From positions 28,888 through 92,887 of the forward strand of contig NZ_WIQI01000004.1 of NCBI RefSeq assembly GCF_009602535.1: 64,000 bases of DNA. The letters run 5' to 3'. Both the position numbers and the translations under genes were made by a program. This DNA is from Ornithinicoccus halotolerans (GTDB lineage Bacteria > Actinomycetota > Actinomycetes > Actinomycetales > Dermatophilaceae). The notes under the pieces are model-generated. The model had not been told where the DNA came from, ran no database searches, and was given only the letters and a program-made list of their open reading frames with translations. Below, one piece after another: positions 20,181 to 28,469 of this stretch (position 1 is its first letter; each line of letters begins with the position of its first letter).

Positions 20181-21529
20181 TCAGCCGGGCGGGGCAGCGG
20201 CGGTCGTCCGGTCTCGACGCAGCGCCCTCCCCATGCCGAGCGCCCCGATGGAGGTCATCGCCAAGATGGCGGCGAAGAGCACGCCGATGACCAGGGGGTC
20301 TCACCGAGCCCGGCCTGGAGCGAGAGCGCCAGGGACGGCACGAAGCCACCGACCATGCCCGCGAGGTTGTAGGAGACCGCCACCCCGGAGTACCGGTAAC
20401 GCCCCTCGAACAGCTGGCTGAACAGCGGGCCGATAGGGCCGTAGGGCAGGCCGAGCAGGCCGATCCCGATCGCGATGGCGATCGCCGCCAGCCACACCTG
20501 GCCGGAGCCCAGCATGAGCGCGAGCGGGGCCGCGCACAGGACCGCGATGAGTCCGCCGCCGCAGACCACCTTCCACGGCGTGTACCGGTCCGCGAGCCGG
20601 CCGCCGACGAGGATCCCCCCGGCTTCCAGCGCCGCCCCGGCCATCGTGGCGACCAGCACCACCCACGCCGCCATCCCGAGCACCTCGGTGCCGTAGTTGA
20701 CGGCGTAGGTGGTCATGAGGAAGAAGCCGCCGGAGGCGAAGAGCGCGGTGGCGACCACGAGCAGCACCCGACGCCACGCCTGCTGGAACAGTTCCACCAC
20801 GGGAGGCCGGTGCTTCTCCTGGCTAACCTCCTCGCGAAGCACCTCGCGGAACACCGGGGACTCCTCGACCCGGAGTCGTAGGTAGATCGCGACGGCCAGC
20901 ATGGGGAACGCCAGCAGGAACGGGATCCGCCAGCCCCAGGCCTCGAACTGCTCGGTCGGCAGCAGCGTGACCAGCGCGACGACGCCGGAGGAGGTGACCG
21001 TCCCGATCGGTGAGCCGAACTGCGGCATCGCGCCGTAGATGGACTTCTTCTCGGGAGGGGCGTGCTCCACGGCCATCAGGACCGCACCGCTCCACTCGCC
21101 GCCGAGGGAAAGCCCCTGCACGAACCGGAGGGCTGCGAGCAGGATGGGGGCTGCTACCCCGATCGTGTCGTAGGTCGGCAGCAGTCCGATGCAGCCGGTG
21201 GCGCCACCGATCACCACGATGGTGATGATCAGCGTGCGCTTGCGGCCGATGCGGTCGCCCAGGTGCCCGAACAGGACGCCGCCGAGCGGGCGGGCGATGA
21301 ATCCGATCGCGAAGGTGAGCAGCGCAAGGACGGTGCCCGCGACCGGGTCGAGCTCGGGGAAGAACAGCGTGTTGAAGACCAGCGCCGCCAGCAGCCCGTA
21401 GAGGAAGTAGTCGTACCACTCCATCGACGTGCCCAGCAGCGCCGAGACGGCGACCCGCCGAAGCTCTCGCGCATCGACCGTGTAGGCGCGAGAGTCGACC
21501 TCCGTCCACTCGGTGCGCGCCGGGGTCAC
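20181..21529 (-). pseudogene. MFS metabolite:H+ symporter, C-terminus frameshifted
   Basis: Major facilitator of the shikimate/alpha-ketoglutarate/proline symporter group: SMEWYDYFLYG in helix 1, GHLGDRIGRKRTLI in loop 2-3, QGLSLGGEWSGA in helix 4, GGRLADRYTPWK in loop 8-9. The intact frame runs 424 codons and stops at 20255. One base is missing between 20290 and 20291: restoring it turns the odd tail after GETPW into VIGVLFAAILAMTSIGALGM, the expected twelfth helix, ending at TGA 20181-20183. GTG start overlaps the aminotransferase stop, so it was the importer of the GntR island. It may be inactive, or this could be a sequencing error. Confidence 0.85.
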
Positions 21530-22779
21530 GACCGCACGGCCTCCAGGGTGGCCGCCCAGGCGCGCACGGCCTCGTCCACCTGGGCCTCGGTGACGACCAG
21601 GGCCGGGATGAAGCGCACGACCTGCCCCCAGGGGCCGCAGGTCAGCAGCAGCAGCCCCTGGTCGACGGCGGCCTTCTGCGCGCGGGTCGCGGCCGTGCCG
21701 TCCGGGTTGCCGTCGGCGTCGCGGAACTCACAACCCAGCATCAGGCCCAGCCCGCGCACGTCGGTGATGGCGTCGTGGTCGGCCGCGACCTTCTCCAGGC
21801 CGGCACGCAGCTGCTCCCCGCGGGCGGCCGCGTTCTCCACCAGCCCCTCCTCCTGGATCACCTCGAGGGTGGCGATGGCCGCGGCGCAGGCGACCGCGTT
21901 GCCGCCGTAGGTGCCGCCCTGGGACCCCGGGAACGCCTTGCTCATCAGCTCTTCCGAGGCGGCGATGGCCGACAGCGGGAAGCCGGAGGCCAGCCCCTTG
22001 GCGGTGATCAGCACGTCCGGGGTGACGCCGAAGTGGTCGTGGCCCCAGAACCGCCCGGTGCGGCCCCAGCCGGTCTGCACCTCGTCGGCCACCAGCAGGA
22101 TGCCGTGGCGGTCCGCGCGCTCGCGTAGCCCCTCCAGGAAGCGCTGGTTGGCCGGGACGTAGCCGCCCTCGCCCAGCACCGGCTCCACGAAGAAGGCCGC
22201 CGTGTCGGCCGGGTTGGACATCGTCTGCAGTGTGTAGTCCAGCTGCTTCAGCGCGAAGTCGGTGGCCTCCTCCTGGGTCCACCCGAAGTGGGTGGGGTCC
22301 GGGAACGGGCTCACGTGCACGCCGGCCATGAGGGGGGAGAAGCCGGTGCGGAACTTGGTGCCCGAGGTGGTCATCGACGCTGCGGCGACCGTCCGCCCGT
22401 GGAAGCCGCCGTGGAAGACGATGACGTTGGGGCGCCCGGTCGCCTGCCGGCTGAGCCGGAGCGCCGCCTCGACGGCCTCACTGCCGGAGTTGGCGAAGAA
22501 CATCCGGTCCAGCCCGGCCGGGAGGACGCTGTCCATCCGCTCGACCAGGTCCAGCAGCGGCCGGTGCATCACCGTCGTGTACTGGGCGTGGATCACCTTG
22601 CCGATCTGCTCCTGGGCGGCGGCGACCACCTTGGGGTGCGAGTGGCCGGTGCTGGTGACACCGATCCCGGCCGTGAAGTCCAGGTAGCGCCGGTCCTGTT
22701 CGTCCCAGAGCTGGGCGCCCTCGCCGCGTGCCGCGACAACGGGGGTGGCCTGCAGCAGGATGGGGGACAGGTGTGCCAT
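21526..22779 (-). CDS. Class III PLP aminotransferase (4-aminobutyrate/diaminobutyrate type)
   Basis: 417 residues. Class III fold with SGSEAVEAALRLSRQATGRPN binding the cofactor phosphate, DEVQTGWGRTGRFW, and the PLP lysine in ITAKGLASGFPLSA. Moves an omega-amino group to a keto acid, yielding a semialdehyde; the divergent neighbour is a semialdehyde dehydrogenase, so the pair turns an omega-amino acid into a dicarboxylate. In ectoine catabolism the same pair (Atf/DoeD and Ssd/DoeC) handles diaminobutyrate. ATG at 22779 follows GGAGGTTCACC. A GntR-type palindrome lies 28 bp upstream. Confidence 0.92.
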   Translation of the reverse strand: MAHLSPILLQATPVVAARGEGAQLWDEQDRRYLDFTAGIGVTSTGHSHPKVVAAAQEQIGKVIHAQYTTVMHRPLLDLVERMDSVLPAGLDRMFFANSGSEAVEAALRLSRQATGRPNVIVFHGGFHGRTVAAASMTTSGTKFRTGFSPLMAGVHVSPFPDPTHFGWTQEEATDFALKQLDYTLQTMSNPADTAAFFVEPVLGEGGYVPANQRFLEGLRERADRHGILLVADEVQTGWGRTGRFWGHDHFGVTPDVLITAKGLASGFPLSAIAASEELMSKAFPGSQGGTYGGNAVACAAAIATLEVIQEEGLVENAAARGEQLRAGLEKVAADHDAITDVRGLGLMLGCEFRDADGNPDGTAATRAQKAAVDQGLLLLTCGPWGQVVRFIPALVVTEAQVDEAVRAWAATLEAVRS

Positions 22780-22806
22780 GGTGAACCTCCGGACAGTCAC
22801 TTGGTA

Positions 22807-22820
22807 GATTGTCGACAATC
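22807..22820. promoter_or_regulatory. GntR-type operator 1
   Basis: GATTGTCGACAATC, a perfect 14-bp palindrome between the divergent class III aminotransferase (start 22779) and aldehyde dehydrogenase (start 22871). One of three copies in the island. Confidence 0.8.
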
Positions 22821-22870
22821 AGACGCCACTGTAGGGCACGCGTCACCACAGATCGAGGAGGGTCGTAGCA

Positions 22871-24361
22871 ATGTCGCTGACTGAGGACAAGGCGGCGAGC
22901 AGCACGGGGGCCGACGACATCGTCGAGCGCGTCCCCACCGGCCTGCTCATCGGGGGGGAGTGGACCGAGGCCAGCGGCGGGGCCACCTTCGAGGTCACCA
23001 ACCCCGCCACCGGCGAGGTGCTGCGGTCGGTCGCCGATGCCGCCCCCGAGGACGGGATGCGCGCACTCGACGCCGCGGTCGCGGCCCAGGAGTCGTTCGC
23101 GCAGGTGCCGGCCCTGGAGCGGCACGGGATGCTGATGCGCGCCTTCGAGCTGCTGCACGAGCGCAAGGACGCGCTGGCCCGGCTGATGACCCTGGAGATG
23201 GGCAAGCCGCTGACCGACTCGGCGGGGGAGATCGTCTACGCCGCGGAGTTCTTCCGGCACTTCGCCGGCGAGGCGCTGCGCATCGACGGCGGCTACCAGG
23301 CCTCCCCGCAGGGCGGCGGCCGCTTCCTCGTGGCGCGGCAGCCGGTGGGCCCCTCGCTGCTCATCACCCCGTGGAACTTCCCGATGGCGATGGGGACCCG
23401 CAAGCTGGGGCCGGCGATCGCGGCCGGCTGCACCAGCGTCATCAAGCCCGCCCACCAGACGCCGCTGTCCATGCTGGCGCTGGGGGAGATCCTGCTCGAG
23501 GCAGGGGTGCCGGCCGGTGTCGTCAACATCGTCACCGCGATGGACGCCGGCGGGGTCATGGAGCCGATGATCCGCTCCGGCCAGGCCCGCAAGCTTTCCT
23601 TCACCGGATCCACCAAGGTCGGCAAGATCCTGCTGGAGCAGTGCGCCTCCACGGTGATGCGCACCTCGATGGAGCTGGGCGGCAACGCGCCGTTCCTGGT
23701 GTTCGAGGACGCCGACCTGGACGAGGCCGTGGCGGGCTGCCTGCAGGCGAAGATGCGCAACATGGGCGAGGCCTGCACCTCGGCCAACCGCATCTACGTC
23801 CACGAGTCGATCATCGAGGAGTTCGGCCGCCGGCTCGCCGAGAAGATGGGCCAGATGCGGGTCGGCGACGGGAGCGAGGACGGCGTGCAGGTCGGACCGC
23901 TCATCGACACCGACGCCCAGGACAAGGTCGACGCCCTGGTGCGCGACGCGCTCGACCGGGGGGCAAACGCCCTCACCGGCGGGGAGCGTCCCGACGGGCC
24001 GGGCTACTTCTACCCGCCGACGGTGCTGACGGGCGTGTCGATGGAGGCGCGCATGGCCAGCGAGGAGATCTTCGGCCCGGTCGCGCCGCTGACGCCGTTC
24101 ACCGAGGAGGACGAGGTCGTGGCGATGGCCAACAACACCCGCTACGGGCTGGCCTCCTTCGTCTACACCAACGACCTGCGCCGCGCGCTGCGCGTCGCCG
24201 AGCGGATCGAGTCCGGCATGGTCGGGCTCAACCAGGGCGTGGTCTCCAACCCGTATGCCCCGTTCGGCGGGATGAAGGAGTCCGGGCTGGGCCGCGAGGG
24301 CGGCAGCGTCGGGATCGAGGAGTTCCTCGAGGTCAAGTACATCGGCATCACGACCGGCTGA
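22871..24361 (+). CDS. Aldehyde dehydrogenase, succinate-semialdehyde type
   Basis: 496 residues. Full ALDH fold: PWNFPMAMGTRKLGPAIAAGC for cofactor binding, FTGSTKVGK, catalytic Glu in MELGGNAPF, nucleophile Cys in MGEACTSANRIYVH and EEIFGPVAPL. The spacing and GGNAPF/ANRIYV signature are those of GabD-like succinate-semialdehyde dehydrogenases, which also take aspartate semialdehyde in ectoine routes (DoeC/Ssd). Soluble, NAD(P)-linked. Divergent from the class III aminotransferase and sharing operator 1. Start ATG is preceded by GAGGAGGGTCGTAGCA. Confidence 0.94.
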   Translation: MSLTEDKAASSTGADDIVERVPTGLLIGGEWTEASGGATFEVTNPATGEVLRSVADAAPEDGMRALDAAVAAQESFAQVPALERHGMLMRAFELLHERKDALARLMTLEMGKPLTDSAGEIVYAAEFFRHFAGEALRIDGGYQASPQGGGRFLVARQPVGPSLLITPWNFPMAMGTRKLGPAIAAGCTSVIKPAHQTPLSMLALGEILLEAGVPAGVVNIVTAMDAGGVMEPMIRSGQARKLSFTGSTKVGKILLEQCASTVMRTSMELGGNAPFLVFEDADLDEAVAGCLQAKMRNMGEACTSANRIYVHESIIEEFGRRLAEKMGQMRVGDGSEDGVQVGPLIDTDAQDKVDALVRDALDRGANALTGGERPDGPGYFYPPTVLTGVSMEARMASEEIFGPVAPLTPFTEEDEVVAMANNTRYGLASFVYTNDLRRALRVAERIESGMVGLNQGVVSNPYAPFGGMKESGLGREGGSVGIEEFLEVKYIGITTG

Positions 24362-24417
24362 CCCGGCGCAGGCCAGGAGCGCTCGCCACTGGCGCGGGGA
24401 CACGGTGTCCGCGGCGG

Positions 24418-25119
24418 CTAGTGCTCCTCGGCCAGCTCCTGCTCGCTGAGGGCGACCAGCTCGGTCACGGCGTCGGCCATGTGCTGCACCAGCAGCGCGT
24501 CGGCCCGGTCGGCGTCCGCCGTGGCCACCGCGTCGGCGATGCTGCGGTGCTCGCGCACCCGGGCGCGGTCGTTCTCGTAGGTGCTGCCCAGAGCGTGGAT
24601 GCACAACCGCGCCTCGGCGGCCTGGGTCAGGTGTATCCGGGAGAGCCGCTCGCTGCCGGCGTGCGCGACGAGGGTCTCGTGGAAGCGGATGTCGGCCTCG
24701 GCCACGCTGCGGGAGTCGCCCTCCTCGGCGGCGGCCTCCATGTCGTCGACGACGGCGTGCAGCTCGACCGCCGCCCCCTCGTGGTGGTGCCGGGCGATGG
24801 TGGTCGCGGCGGCGCAGCGCTCGGTCGCCTCCCGGGCCAGGTACATGTCCCGCACGTTGTCCGGCGTCAGCTCGACCACGAACAGGCCCCGGTTGCGGAT
24901 GGAGGTGAGCAGCCCCTCCTGGGTGAGCCGCTGCAGTCCCTCACGAAGCGGCCCGCGGCTCACTCCGAGCGCGCGGGCCAGGTCTGCCTCGTGGAGCTGG
25001 GCCCCGGGCGGGAACTCGCCCGCCGCGATGGCGTCGCGCACCCGGGAGGCGATCATGCTGGGGGTCGACTGCTGCACCACCGGTTGCAGCGCCGACGGGT
25101 CCGCGGTGACGGCACCCAT
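24418..25119 (-). CDS. GntR family regulator, FadR subfamily (FCD domain)
   Basis: 233 residues. Winged helix about 20-85 (GAQLHEADLARALGVSRGPLREGLQRL), then an all-helical FCD ligand domain with metal-type histidines (RFHETLVAHAG, EHRSIADAV). FadR-type repressors bind short palindromes and leave DNA on binding an organic acid. It is the last gene of the 30.6-24.4 kb operon, its ATG overlapping the preceding stop (ATGA). Three palindromes GATTGTCGACAATC in the island are probably its sites (inference); FadR-group sites are commonly of the TNGTNNNACNA kind, which these fit. Confidence 0.92.
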   Translation of the reverse strand: MGAVTADPSALQPVVQQSTPSMIASRVRDAIAAGEFPPGAQLHEADLARALGVSRGPLREGLQRLTQEGLLTSIRNRGLFVVELTPDNVRDMYLAREATERCAAATTIARHHHEGAAVELHAVVDDMEAAAEEGDSRSVAEADIRFHETLVAHAGSERLSRIHLTQAAEARLCIHALGSTYENDRARVREHRSIADAVATADADRADALLVQHMADAVTELVALSEQELAEEH

Positions 25120-25877
25120 CAGGAGGCCACCACCCGGTCCGCCACCGAGGCCGTGCCGGTGCCGGCGCGGAACAGCGTGCCCAGCCCCGGGAGCGGCGGG
25201 ACCTCGCCGAGGAGCCGCAGCCCCTCCCACACGGTGACCTGGTTGGCGGTGAGCACCGGCATGCCGGCGGCTGCCTCGAGCTCCTCCAGCCACGCCAGCG
25301 TGTGCATGGCGGTGTCCGGCACGAGCAGCGCCTCGGCGCCGGCCCGGTCGGCGCCGCCGACCAGCTCGAGCACCTGCTCGCGGCCCAGCGTGCCGACCTC
25401 GGCCGCGGTGATGATGCCGTGGCTGCCCATCGACGTGACGGTCGCGCCGGCCCGCTCCAGGAAGGTGACGAAGTGCTCGGCGACGTCCTCGGGGTAGGAG
25501 GCGGCCACCGCCACCCGCTCCAGGCCCAGCGCGCGCACCGCACGGGCGAACGCGAGCGAGGTGGAGGAGGCCGGCAGGCCGGTCAGCTCACCGAGTGCCT
25601 CGACCTGGGCGTGGGCGCCCTCCCACCCGAAGACGAAGCTGCCGGAGGTGCAGGCCCACACGACGGCGTCCGGCTGGTGGGTCGACACCAGCTGCCGCGC
25701 GGCGTCGGCCAGGCGCTCGCGGCCGCCCAGGTCGAGCAGGGCGTCCACCCGGTGGGCGTCCTCGCCGACGGAGCTGATGACGACCGGCAGCTCGACGCGT
25801 CCGCCCAGCCGCTGTTCCAGCGCTGGGTAGTCGTCCTCGGCGCTGTGGCCGGGGTAGAGCAGTCCGATCCGTGACAC
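25119..25877 (-). CDS. Asp/Glu racemase / maleate isomerase family protein, second Cys replaced
   Basis: 252 residues. Family fold is clear from RIGLLYPGH at the start and ACTSGSFVFG, which carries the first catalytic cysteine. At the place of the second cysteine (normally SCTN) this protein has VPDTAMHT, so a two-base racemase or maleate isomerase mechanism is unlikely; a decarboxylase- or lyase-like role, or EutA-like binding, is possible. Ends MPVLTANQVTVWEGLRL as in its paralogue at 29792. GTG at 25877 chosen because GGGAGGACC lies just ahead; an ATG at 25938 would read through the operator. Confidence 0.85.
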   Translation of the reverse strand: MSRIGLLYPGHSAEDDYPALEQRLGGRVELPVVISSVGEDAHRVDALLDLGGRERLADAARQLVSTHQPDAVVWACTSGSFVFGWEGAHAQVEALGELTGLPASSTSLAFARAVRALGLERVAVAASYPEDVAEHFVTFLERAGATVTSMGSHGIITAAEVGTLGREQVLELVGGADRAGAEALLVPDTAMHTLAWLEELEAAAGMPVLTANQVTVWEGLRLLGEVPPLPGLGTLFRAGTGTASVADRVVAS

Positions 25878-25921
25878 GTGAGGTCCTCCCTCGCCGGCGC
25901 CGCCGTCAGCGCCGGCTGTCC

Positions 25922-25935
25922 GATTGTCGACAATC
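25922..25935. promoter_or_regulatory. GntR-type operator 2
   Basis: GATTGTCGACAATC, identical to operator 1, overlapping the last bases of the M20 gene and 45 bp before the start of the racemase-family gene. It may give the last two genes (racemase-like and gntR) an internal promoter. Confidence 0.75.
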
Positions 25936-27175
25936 ATAGTGGCTCCGCGAGCAGGTTGAGCGCAGCCAGCGCGTAGGTGCGTGCCGCGGTCCGCAGCTCC
26001 TCGACCCCGACCGACTCGTCGGGCCGGTGTGCCTGGTCGGCGACCGAGCCGGGCCCCAGCACCACCGTGGGCACGCCCCACTGCCGCGCGACGAACCCGC
26101 CGTCGCAGGCCGCCGTCCACCCGGCCAGCGGCAGCCCGGGCCCGCCGGCGTCGGCCAGCGCGCCGTCGACCGCCCCGACGAACGGGTCACCCGGGTCGGT
26201 GCGGAAGCCGGGCATGTCCATCGGTGAGGTCACCTCCCAGCCGAGCCCGCGCTCCTCCAGCCCGAGCCGGGCCAGCCGCTCGCGCACCGCGGCCAGGACC
26301 TCCTGGATGCCCTCCTCGGGCAGCAACCGGCGGTCCACCCCGATGCGGCAGCGGGCGGCGACGATGGAGCCGCCCTCGCCGCCGTGGACGGTCCCCACGT
26401 TCACCGTGGGAGGGCCGACCAGCGGGTCCGCCCGCCCCGCGAGCTCGCCGTGCCAGCGCTCGAGGTCGGTGACCACGGCGGCCGCCCCGTAGATGGCGTT
26501 GCGCCCGTCCGAAGGACGGCCCGCGTGCGCGGCCTGGCCGTGCACGTCGATGGTGAGGTAGCAGGCGCCTCGGGCCGCGATGACGGTCTGCAGGTCGGTG
26601 GGCTCGGCGACCACGCAGCCGAGCAGCGCCGGCGCTTCCTGGGCGACGTAGCGGCGGATGCCGATGCCCTCCTGCTCCTCGTCCGCGAGCGCGGCGAGGT
26701 GGACCGGCCCGGAGAGCCGCACCCCGCAGCGGCCCAGCGCGTGCATCGCCACCAGGCAGGCCGCCAGGCCGCCCTTCATGTCAGTGGCGCCGCGCCCGTA
26801 GAGCCGCCCCTCGGCGACCTCACCGCCGAACGGGTCGCGGGTCCAGCCGTCCCCCACCGGCACCACGTCGGTGTGGCCGAGCAGGAGCAGCCCGGGGCCG
26901 TGGCCGCCGTCCAGGGTCACCGTGAGGTTGGGCCGGCCGGGAGCGACCTCGGTGCGGGTGTGCCCCAGCCCGCGCGCGGTCGCGGCCGCTGCCAGGGCCG
27001 TGGCGGTGGCCTCCTCCTCCCCGGGCGGGTTCTGCCCGGGAGCGCGCACGAGCTCCTGGGCGAGCGCGACGACGTCGTCCTCCTGCAGGGCGGCCAGCAC
27101 CGCCTCGACGGCCGCGGGCGGGGCGGGCTCGCCTCCCGCCTGCTCCGCCGCTACTCCCGGCCGTCGCTGCGTCAC
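25934..27175 (-). CDS. M20 family metallopeptidase (ArgE/DapE-like deacylase)
   Basis: 413 residues. Two-zinc amidohydrolase: LLLGHTDVVPVGDGW gives the first His-Asp, GRGATDMKGGLAACL the bridging Asp, ADEEQEGIG the Glu-Glu pair, AEPTD the next Asp, and DQAHRPDESV the last His. Removes N-acyl groups from amino acids or cleaves small peptides. In ectoine routes an N-acetyl-diaminobutyrate deacetylase is needed at this point but is of the unrelated DoeB/EutE type, so this could be a replacement (inference). GTG start overlaps the aminotransferase stop. Confidence 0.92.
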   Translation of the reverse strand: MTQRRPGVAAEQAGGEPAPPAAVEAVLAALQEDDVVALAQELVRAPGQNPPGEEEATATALAAAATARGLGHTRTEVAPGRPNLTVTLDGGHGPGLLLLGHTDVVPVGDGWTRDPFGGEVAEGRLYGRGATDMKGGLAACLVAMHALGRCGVRLSGPVHLAALADEEQEGIGIRRYVAQEAPALLGCVVAEPTDLQTVIAARGACYLTIDVHGQAAHAGRPSDGRNAIYGAAAVVTDLERWHGELAGRADPLVGPPTVNVGTVHGGEGGSIVAARCRIGVDRRLLPEEGIQEVLAAVRERLARLGLEERGLGWEVTSPMDMPGFRTDPGDPFVGAVDGALADAGGPGLPLAGWTAACDGGFVARQWGVPTVVLGPGSVADQAHRPDESVGVEELRTAARTYALAALNLLAEPL

Positions 27176-28437
27176 GGCGCCAGCTGCCGGTCGACGGCCC
27201 GGCGCAGTCGCGCGACGCCTTCCGCGATCCGCTCGGGGGTGGAGGTGGCGAAGCACAGCCGCAGCGCGTCCGGGAAGTTGCGTGAGGGGGAGAAGGCGTT
27301 GCCCGGGATGTAGGCCACGCCCTCGGCCAGCGCCACCTCGAACAGCGCCTCGGTGTCGACGGGCTCGTTGAAGGTCACCCAGAGGAAGAAGCCGCCCTCG
27401 GGGTCGGTCCACCGGGCGCGGTCGCCGAACTGGTCCTGCAGTGCCTGCTGCATGGCCTGCTTGCGGCGGCGGTACTCGGGCCGGACGGTCGCCAGGTGGT
27501 CCTGGAGGGCACCGCTGCGCAGGAAGTGGGCGACCAGCCGCTGGGCCGGCAGGTTGGTGCAGGTGTCCATCGCCTGCTTGGCGCTGATCAGCAGCCGCTG
27601 CAGACCCGGGTCGGCCTCGACCCATCCCACCCGCAGCCCGGGCGCGATGATCTTGCTGAAGGTGCGCACCGAGAACACGAACGGGTCGCCGCCGCCCAGC
27701 GTCGCCAGGCTCGGCACGTCCTCGCCCTCGAACCGCAGCAGCCCGTAGGGGTCGTCGTCCAGGACCACCGAGCCCCAGCCGCTGGCCACCTCCAGCAGCT
27801 GCTCGCGGCGGGCCAGGCTGAGCGAGGTGCCCGAGGGGTTCTGGAAGGTCGGGATCGTGTAGATGACGGTCGGCGTCTTGCCGGTGCGCTCCACCATCTC
27901 GACCAGGGCCTCCACCTGCATGCCGTCCTGGTCCACGGGGACCTCGAGCAGGTCGGCCTGGTAGGAGAGCGCGGTCGCCGAGCCGTTGGTGTAGGTGGGC
28001 CCCTCGAGGGCCACGACGTCGCCGGGGTCGACGAACAGCTTGCAGGCCAGGTCCAGCCCCTGCATCCCGCCGGAGGTGATGGTGATCCGGCGCGGGTCGG
28101 TGGGAGCCTGCCCGAGATCGTCCAGCACCGCGCACAGCGCCTCGACCAGCGCCGGGTCGCCCTCGGTCGCGGCGTAGTCGTAGGCGTCGGCGCGGCCGGC
28201 GGCCAGCTCGGTCTCCGCGGCGCGGGCCAGCGCCTCCGTCGGCACCGCCTCGGGGGCGGGGGAGCCCATCGCGAACCGCACGATGTCGTGCGTCTGCGAG
28301 GCCAGCAGCGAGGTGCTGGAGTCGATGACCGATCCCACCAGGTCACTGGTCCGGTTCGCCAGCGGCAGATCGGCGGCGGAGAGTGCGGTGGCACGTGGGC
28401 CGCGGGAACGAGCCAGCCGTGCGGTCGGCGGGTTCAT
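27172..28437 (-). CDS. Class I/II PLP-dependent aminotransferase
   Basis: 421 residues. Fold type I enzyme of the 2-aminoadipate transaminase/MocR-catalytic-domain group. Motifs: TSGGMQGLDLACKLFV, PTFQNPSGTSLSLARR, LDDDPYGLLRFEGE and the PLP lysine in FSKIIAPGLRVGW. No N-terminal DNA-binding domain, so it is an enzyme rather than a MocR regulator. It sits between the M24 and M20 genes in one operon. Substrate unknown; likely an alpha-amino acid released by the hydrolases. ATG is preceded by CTGAGGAGCGCC. Confidence 0.9.
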   Translation of the reverse strand: MNPPTARLARSRGPRATALSAADLPLANRTSDLVGSVIDSSTSLLASQTHDIVRFAMGSPAPEAVPTEALARAAETELAAGRADAYDYAATEGDPALVEALCAVLDDLGQAPTDPRRITITSGGMQGLDLACKLFVDPGDVVALEGPTYTNGSATALSYQADLLEVPVDQDGMQVEALVEMVERTGKTPTVIYTIPTFQNPSGTSLSLARREQLLEVASGWGSVVLDDDPYGLLRFEGEDVPSLATLGGGDPFVFSVRTFSKIIAPGLRVGWVEADPGLQRLLISAKQAMDTCTNLPAQRLVAHFLRSGALQDHLATVRPEYRRRKQAMQQALQDQFGDRARWTDPEGGFFLWVTFNEPVDTEALFEVALAEGVAYIPGNAFSPSRNFPDALRLCFATSTPERIAEGVARLRRAVDRQLAP

Positions 28438-28469
28438 GGCGCTCCTCAGTGGTCGGGTCGGGTGGGTGG

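Noticed and set aside
22478..24604. 708-codon minus frame and a long plus frame across the aldehyde dehydrogenase and GntR genes
   Set aside because: High-GC shadow frames, rich in Arg/Pro/Gly/His, with no domain. The real genes in the same DNA have full motifs.
25878..25938. Longer start (ATG 25938) for the racemase-family gene
   Set aside because: Would translate through the operator, while GTG 25877 has a clear ribosome site and aligns with the family start.
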